The position numbers and the translations under genes were made by a program. Under the pieces are notes generated by a model. The model ran no database searches, was not told the origin of the DNA, and worked only from the letters and a program-made list of their open reading frames with translations. Shown here piece by piece: positions 59,711 to 64,000 of a stretch of DNA of 64,000 bases (position 1 is the stretch's first letter; the number at the start of each line of letters is the position of its first letter). The stretch comes from Castellaniella sp041677825. Its GTDB lineage: Bacteria > Pseudomonadota > Gammaproteobacteria > Burkholderiales > Burkholderiaceae_B. The stretch is from positions 1-64,000 of the forward strand of contig NZ_JBAYPG010000010.1 in NCBI RefSeq assembly GCF_041677825.1, read 5' to 3'.

Positions 59711-61165
59711 GCTGATGCCCTGGGGTATGGTCTGCAGTTCAACGTATTCGAGCAGGCCTTCGTGGCCGCCCTCACGCCCCAGGCCCGAGGTCAGCATGCC
59801 GCCAAATGGTGTGTGTGCGGCAGGCCCCATGCCGGTGTTGTAGCCGCAATGCCCGAAGTGCAGGCGCTCCATGAACCATGCGGCGCGCTGTTCGTCCTGG
59901 GTGTACAGGTAGGCGGCCAACCCGAAGCTGGTGTCATTGGCCTGCTCGATCACCTTGGCATCGTCATCGAAACGGATCAGCGGCACGAGCGGCCCGAATG
60001 TTTCTTCCTGGCAGCAGCGCATGTCGTGGGTGACTTCGGTCAGCACGCTGGGGGGGTACAGCAGGCTGCGGGCCGCATCGAGTTCGTCGGGGCGTGGGCC
60101 GGCCTTCAGGTGGGCGCCCCTGGCCAGGGCGTCGGCCACATGTTCGCGTACTTTCTCGAAGCCCGCCGCATTGATCAAGGGCCCGATATCCACCCCTTCG
60201 TCCATGCCATTGCCCACTTTCAGGGCGTTGACGCGCTCGAACAGCTTCTGGGCAAATTCATCGTAGACCGCGGTATGGACGTAGACCCGGTTGGCGCACA
60301 CGCAAGTCTGACCTGCACCGCGGAACTTGTTGGCCATCAGGCCATCGATGGCGCCGTCGATGTCGGCGTCGTCGCAGACGATGAAGGGGGCATTGCCGCC
60401 CAGTTCCAGCCCCAGCTTCTTGACATCGGCGCGCGATTGCTCGAGCAGCAACTGCCCGACTTCGGTCGAGCCGGTGAACGACACCATGCGCACGGTGGGT
60501 GAACCCATGAGGGCACCGCCGATCTTGCCGGCGTTGCCCATGACCAGGTTGACCATTCCGGCGGGCAATTGCAGGTGATCGTGCAGGATGCGAAACAGGG
60601 CCACCATCGTGAGCGGTGTGTCCTTGGCCGGTTTGATCACCGACGGGCAACCCGCGGCCAGCGCTGGCGCCAGTTTCTTGGCAATCATCGCAATGGGGAA
60701 ATTCCAGGGCGTGATCAGCCCGACCACACCGATGGGCCGCTTGTGGACGCTCCATGTGCAGCCCTTGAATTCACCGGGCAGGTGCTCAGGCGCAAGAATG
60801 TCCACCATGGTGCGGGCATAATAATCGAAGAAACTGGCCGCGTATTCGACTTCGCCCTGGGCCTCTGGCCAGGGCTTCCCGTGCTCCATGCACAGGATGC
60901 GGCCGATTTCCTTCTTGTTGGCGAGCAGGGCGTCATTGGCCTGCTGCAGCCATTGGCGCCGTGTTTCGATATCGGGGATCGTGGCCAGTGCAGCTTGTGC
61001 CGCTGCAATGGCGCGCCCGGTTTCTTCGGCACCCATGGCGGGCACCGAGGCGAGGACTTCGCCCGTGGCCGGGTTCGTGACATCGACGCGCGCGGCCGAG
61101 TCGGCATCGACCCACTGGCCGGCGATATATCCGGCAATCGGATCGAGAAGAGGGGATTGAATCAT
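59699..61165 (-). CDS. gabD: NAD(P)-dependent succinate-semialdehyde dehydrogenase
   Basis: A 488-residue aldehyde dehydrogenase. ITPWNFPIAMIAKKLAPALA, KPAKDTPLT, SFTGSTEVG, catalytic Glu in GLELGGNAPFIV and catalytic Cys in GAGQTCVCANRVYV match the GabD group; CVCANRVYVH is typical of SSADH. It oxidises succinate semialdehyde or a related semialdehyde. ATG 61165 with AGGAG seven bases upstream is chosen over the longer frame. It follows the aminotransferase gene by 17 bases. Confidence 0.9.
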   Translation of the reverse strand: MIQSPLLDPIAGYIAGQWVDADSAARVDVTNPATGEVLASVPAMGAEETGRAIAAAQAALATIPDIETRRQWLQQANDALLANKKEIGRILCMEHGKPWPEAQGEVEYAASFFDYYARTMVDILAPEHLPGEFKGCTWSVHKRPIGVVGLITPWNFPIAMIAKKLAPALAAGCPSVIKPAKDTPLTMVALFRILHDHLQLPAGMVNLVMGNAGKIGGALMGSPTVRMVSFTGSTEVGQLLLEQSRADVKKLGLELGGNAPFIVCDDADIDGAIDGLMANKFRGAGQTCVCANRVYVHTAVYDEFAQKLFERVNALKVGNGMDEGVDIGPLINAAGFEKVREHVADALARGAHLKAGPRPDELDAARSLLYPPSVLTEVTHDMRCCQEETFGPLVPLIRFDDDAKVIEQANDTSFGLAAYLYTQDEQRAAWFMERLHFGHCGYNTGMGPAAHTPFGGMLTSGLGREGGHEGLLEYVELQTIPQGISRAS

Positions 61166-61182
61166 GAAAGACTCCTGGGGGT

Positions 61183-62445
61183 TCAATGAGAGGATTCCAG
61201 GGCGGCGCCAAAGATGGCAAGGGCTTCGTCGACCTGCGCCTGCGTGATGATGAGTGGCGGCAGCCAGCGTACCACCTGCCGCTGGGGGCCGCAACGCAGC
61301 AGCAGCAGGCCACGCTCTTCGCAGGCTGCGGCCACGCGGCCGGCCCGGTCGCCATCTGGCTGGCCGTCTTTCTGGAACTCGCAGCCCAGCATCAGGCCCA
61401 GGCCGCGCACTTCGGCGATCTCGGGGTGCTTGCCCTGCAGCGCGAGCAGGCCTTGGCGCAGGTGCTGGCCCTGCGTGGCGGCGTTTTCAACCAGGCCTTC
61501 CTGCTCGATGACATCCATGGTGGCCAGGGCCGCCACGCAGGCGACCACGTTGCCGCCATAGGTGCCACCCTGTGAGCCCGGCCGACCCTTGGCCATGAGG
61601 GCGCGCGGGGCACCAAAGCAGGACAGCGGGAAGCCCGAGGCCAGCCCCTTGGCCGTCATCAGAATGTCGGGCTGCACGTCGAAGTAGCTGTGTGCCCAGT
61701 ATTTGCCGCTGCGGCCATTGCCGGTCTGCACTTCGTCGACCGCCAGCAGCATGCCATGGCGGTCGGCGCGTTCGCGCAGACCCTGCATGAAGCGCCGGTT
61801 TGCGGGGATGAAGCCACCTTCGCCCTGAATCGGTTCGATCAGAAAGCCCGCAGTGTCCCGTGGCGCGCTGATCGTATCGAAGATGAAGTCCAGCTCGCGC
61901 AGGCAGAAATCAGTGACTTCGTCTTCGCTCCAGCCGTAGCGCAGCGTGGCTGGAAAGGGCGCCACGATGACCCCGCCCATCAGCGGCTGCAGCCCGGATG
62001 TATAGGCCGTGCCCGACGTGGTCATCGTGGCGGCACCCATGGTGCGGCCATGGAAGCCGCCATGGAACACGATGATGTTGGGTCGCCCCGTGGCGTGGCG
62101 CAACAGCCGCAACACGCCCTCGGCCACTTCGGTGCCCGCGCTGGCATAGAACAGCGAGTCGATGTCGCCCGGCATTTTCTCGGCCAGGCGGTCGGACAGG
62201 TCGAGGATGGGCTGGTGCATGATGGTGGTGTATTGCCCGTGGATCAGCTTGCCCACCTGCTCGCGCACGGCTTCCACGACCCTGGGGTGGCAGTGGCCCG
62301 TACTGGTCACGCCGATGCCGGCCGTACAGTCGATGTAGCGCTTGCCTTCGCGGGTATACAGGTAGATGCCCTCGCCGCGCTCGGCGAGCACGTGGCTGGC
62401 CTGGTGCAGCAGGGGGGACAGGTGGTTGGATTTTTCAGCAGTCAT
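61183..62445 (-). CDS. Class III omega-aminotransferase, GabT-like
   Basis: A 420-residue PLP-dependent aminotransferase: CTAGIGVTSTGHCHPRVVEA, FYASAGTEVAEGVLRLLRHA, HGGFHGRTMGAATMTTSG, LLAVDEVQTGNGRSGKYWA with the PLP Asp, and MTAKGLASGFPLS with the Schiff-base Lys. Pairing with a GabD-like enzyme suggests GABA or another omega-amino acid. The start is ATG 62445, with GGAG upstream. Confidence 0.88.
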   Translation of the reverse strand: MTAEKSNHLSPLLHQASHVLAERGEGIYLYTREGKRYIDCTAGIGVTSTGHCHPRVVEAVREQVGKLIHGQYTTIMHQPILDLSDRLAEKMPGDIDSLFYASAGTEVAEGVLRLLRHATGRPNIIVFHGGFHGRTMGAATMTTSGTAYTSGLQPLMGGVIVAPFPATLRYGWSEDEVTDFCLRELDFIFDTISAPRDTAGFLIEPIQGEGGFIPANRRFMQGLRERADRHGMLLAVDEVQTGNGRSGKYWAHSYFDVQPDILMTAKGLASGFPLSCFGAPRALMAKGRPGSQGGTYGGNVVACVAALATMDVIEQEGLVENAATQGQHLRQGLLALQGKHPEIAEVRGLGLMLGCEFQKDGQPDGDRAGRVAAACEERGLLLLRCGPQRQVVRWLPPLIITQAQVDEALAIFGAALESSH

Positions 62446-62492
62446 GAGGACTCCGGTCTTGGACAGGTGAGTGTATGAGGCAGCCATCGGCC

Positions 62493-63773
62493 CTACTTGA
62501 GCAGATGGGGTAGAAAAAGGGATATTTCAGGGACATAGGCGACGACCAGCATGAACAGAATGAGAACGATGACGTAGGGGATGGCGGCCAGGCTGACCTG
62601 TTCGATGGACAGGCCGCTGATGGCGCTGGCGACATTCAGGTTGTCGCCCACGGGCGGCGTGGCAAAGCCGATCAGGGAGCCCATGATCATGACGATCCCG
62701 AAGTGCAGCGGATCCATGCCGATCTGCTTGACGATGGGCACCAGAATGGGGGCCAGCAGGATGATGCCGGCGATGGTCTCCATGAACATCCCGAAAATCA
62801 GCAACAGGATCACGAAGGCCAGAATGATGCTCCACGGCGCCAGGGCCAGGGTATCGATCAGAAAGCCGACGATCAGGCTGGGCACGCGCTGGATGGTGAG
62901 AATGCGTGAATAGACCGAGGCGGTGGCGATGATCACCAGGATCATGCCCGAGATGAGGAAGGTCGTCTTCAGCATCTGCGGAGCCTGCGAAAGCTTGAAT
63001 TCACCATAGGCGATGGTCAGCACGATGCTGTAGGCCACGGCGATGCCGGCCGCCTCGGTGGGTGTGAAGATGCCGCCGTAAATGCCGCCCAGAATCACCA
63101 CCGGCATGAACAGGGTCCACTTGGCATGCCACATCCGGGACAGCCGCTGCGGCCATGGGGTGCGCTGCACATTGCTGCCGTAGTTGTGCTTCCTGGCATA
63201 GTGGCGGCTGACCAGATAAAGCAGGAACACCACCATGAAACCGGGTACGATCCCCGCCAGGAACAGGTCGCCCACGGACGTGTTGGTGGTGACCCCATAG
63301 ATGATGAGCGGGATGCTGGGTGGGATGATGATGCCCACGCCACCGCCGGTGGCCAGCAGACCCGCGCTGTAGCGCAGGCTGTAGCCTTCGCGGGCCATGG
63401 CCGGGATCATGATGCCGCCGATGGCCGCCACGGTGGCCGGGCCCGAGCCGCTGAGCATGGCGAAGATCGCCGTGGCCACGAGCGACACGGCCGCCAGGCC
63501 GCCGGTAATGTGCCCGACGAATGCGCGCGCCACATCGGTCAGCCGGCGGGACAGCCCGCCGTATTCCATCAAGACCCCCGAAAAGACGAACAGGGGCACG
63601 GCCAGCAGCGGATAGGAGTTCACCGAGCCGAACAGGGTCTGGGCCAGATAGCCCATGGGGATGATGTCGGTGAAATAGATGGTCAGTACCGATGAGATGC
63701 CCAGCGCAAAAGCGACCGGCATGCCCAGCAGGAGCAGCCCAAGGAAGCTGATGAAAAGAATTCCGATCCCCAT
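62493..63773 (-). CDS. dctM: TRAP transporter large permease DctM
   Basis: A 426-residue permease: PLLAVPLFVFSGVLMEYGGL, MLSGSGPATVAAIGGIMIPA, GGGVGIIIPPSIPLIIYGV, TPTEAAGIAVAYS and IGFATPPVGDNLNVASAI. It is second in the operon, 23 bases after dctQ, and presumably imports the aminotransferase's substrate. Confidence 0.93.
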   Translation of the reverse strand: MGIGILFISFLGLLLLGMPVAFALGISSVLTIYFTDIIPMGYLAQTLFGSVNSYPLLAVPLFVFSGVLMEYGGLSRRLTDVARAFVGHITGGLAAVSLVATAIFAMLSGSGPATVAAIGGIMIPAMAREGYSLRYSAGLLATGGGVGIIIPPSIPLIIYGVTTNTSVGDLFLAGIVPGFMVVFLLYLVSRHYARKHNYGSNVQRTPWPQRLSRMWHAKWTLFMPVVILGGIYGGIFTPTEAAGIAVAYSIVLTIAYGEFKLSQAPQMLKTTFLISGMILVIIATASVYSRILTIQRVPSLIVGFLIDTLALAPWSIILAFVILLLIFGMFMETIAGIILLAPILVPIVKQIGMDPLHFGIVMIMGSLIGFATPPVGDNLNVASAISGLSIEQVSLAAIPYVIVLILFMLVVAYVPEISLFLPHLLK

Positions 63774-63796
63774 GGCGTCGATATCCTTTTGAATGA

Positions 63797-64000
63797 TTAT
63801 TGTGTGCTGTGCTTCGACGGCGCATCATCGACCCGCTGGATGCCGGGGTCCTGGCTTTCGTGGAGGATGGGCGCATTCGGGTTGCGCATCAGGTCGGTGA
63901 CGGCGGCCACGGTGTGCTGGACCACCCGGAAGGACATCAGCAGCAAGCCGATGGGCAGTCCCAGGTACACGAGATAGAACGGGATCCTCGACGAAGGGGC
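63797..64000 (-). CDS. dctQ: TRAP transporter small permease DctQ, partial
   Basis: The C-terminal 67 codons, open through the window's right edge. Translation shows the last membrane helix (FYLVYLGLPIGLLLMSFRVV), followed by a polar tail ending at the TAA 63797-63799. Position directly before dctM and this helix pattern indicate DctQ. The start is outside the window. Confidence 0.75.
   Translation of the reverse strand, partial: APSSRIPFYLVYLGLPIGLLLMSFRVVQHTVAAVTDLMRNPNAPILHESQDPGIQRVDDAPSKHSTQ

Overview
The window reads as the chromosome of a Gram-negative betaproteobacterium, most likely order Burkholderiales and probably an Alcaligenaceae-type organism. This is inferred from high G+C, a TonB system, several TRAP transporters, NtrBC/RpoN nitrogen control and an N-type second ATP synthase in the arrangement known from Burkholderiales. 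No rRNA or tRNA gene and no CRISPR array was seen, and species-level placement is not possible from the sequence alone.

Layout. (1) 1-3540 is a graveyard of insertion sequences: a frameshifted rve-type transposase joined to the remnant of its ATPase partner, a 5'-truncated IS1634-type transposase, and a scrap resembling an IS3-family transposase C-terminus. (2) 3537-10821 (minus strand) is a four-gene operon: TonB-dependent receptor, MotA/TolQ/ExbB protein, DUF2149 protein and an exported, membrane-anchored CobN-like chelatase. This is the composition of the Bacteroidetes hmu haem-use locus and is the best candidate here for an under-described system in a proteobacterium. (3) 11351-17096 holds a Tag-like DNA glycosylase, an accessory FtsH protease and a large fusion with a RelE/ParE-like N-terminus, a UvrD-type helicase and ankyrin repeats. 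(4) 17216-26918 pairs a giant SARP/AAA/TPR regulator with a divergent three-gene surface-fibre or adhesin locus: a small exported protein, a CsgG/HfaB lipoprotein fused to an OmpA-like domain, and a 1,171-residue repeat protein. The locus ends in a strong hairpin followed by 13-bp tandem repeats.

(5) 27107-29360 carries a DUF2628 membrane protein, a LysR regulator and the divergent quinone reductase wrbA. (6) 29427-36066 is a complete nine-gene N-ATPase operon, atpDCQRBEFAG, followed by trxC and an NlpE-like lipoprotein. (7) 37278-50111 is a nitrogen-assimilation island: ntrB-ntrC on the plus strand, and rpoN, glnA, gltB, gltD and ddh all on the minus strand. A textbook -24/-12 promoter lies in front of glnA, so sigma factor, activator, kinase and targets sit together.

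(8) 50204-58973 is a catabolic operon with its divergent LysR regulator: FAD-linked oxidoreductase, SDR dehydrogenase, FGGY kinase, GldA-like dehydrogenase and a TRAP transporter (DctPQM). It suggests uptake, oxidation and phosphorylation of an unidentified polyol, sugar or hydroxy acid. (9) 59056-59679 holds two small exported proteins (glycine-zipper lipoprotein, EF-hand protein). (10) 59699-64000 (minus strand) is a GABA- or omega-amino-acid-type operon: TRAP DctQ (cut by the window edge), DctM, class III aminotransferase and semialdehyde dehydrogenase.
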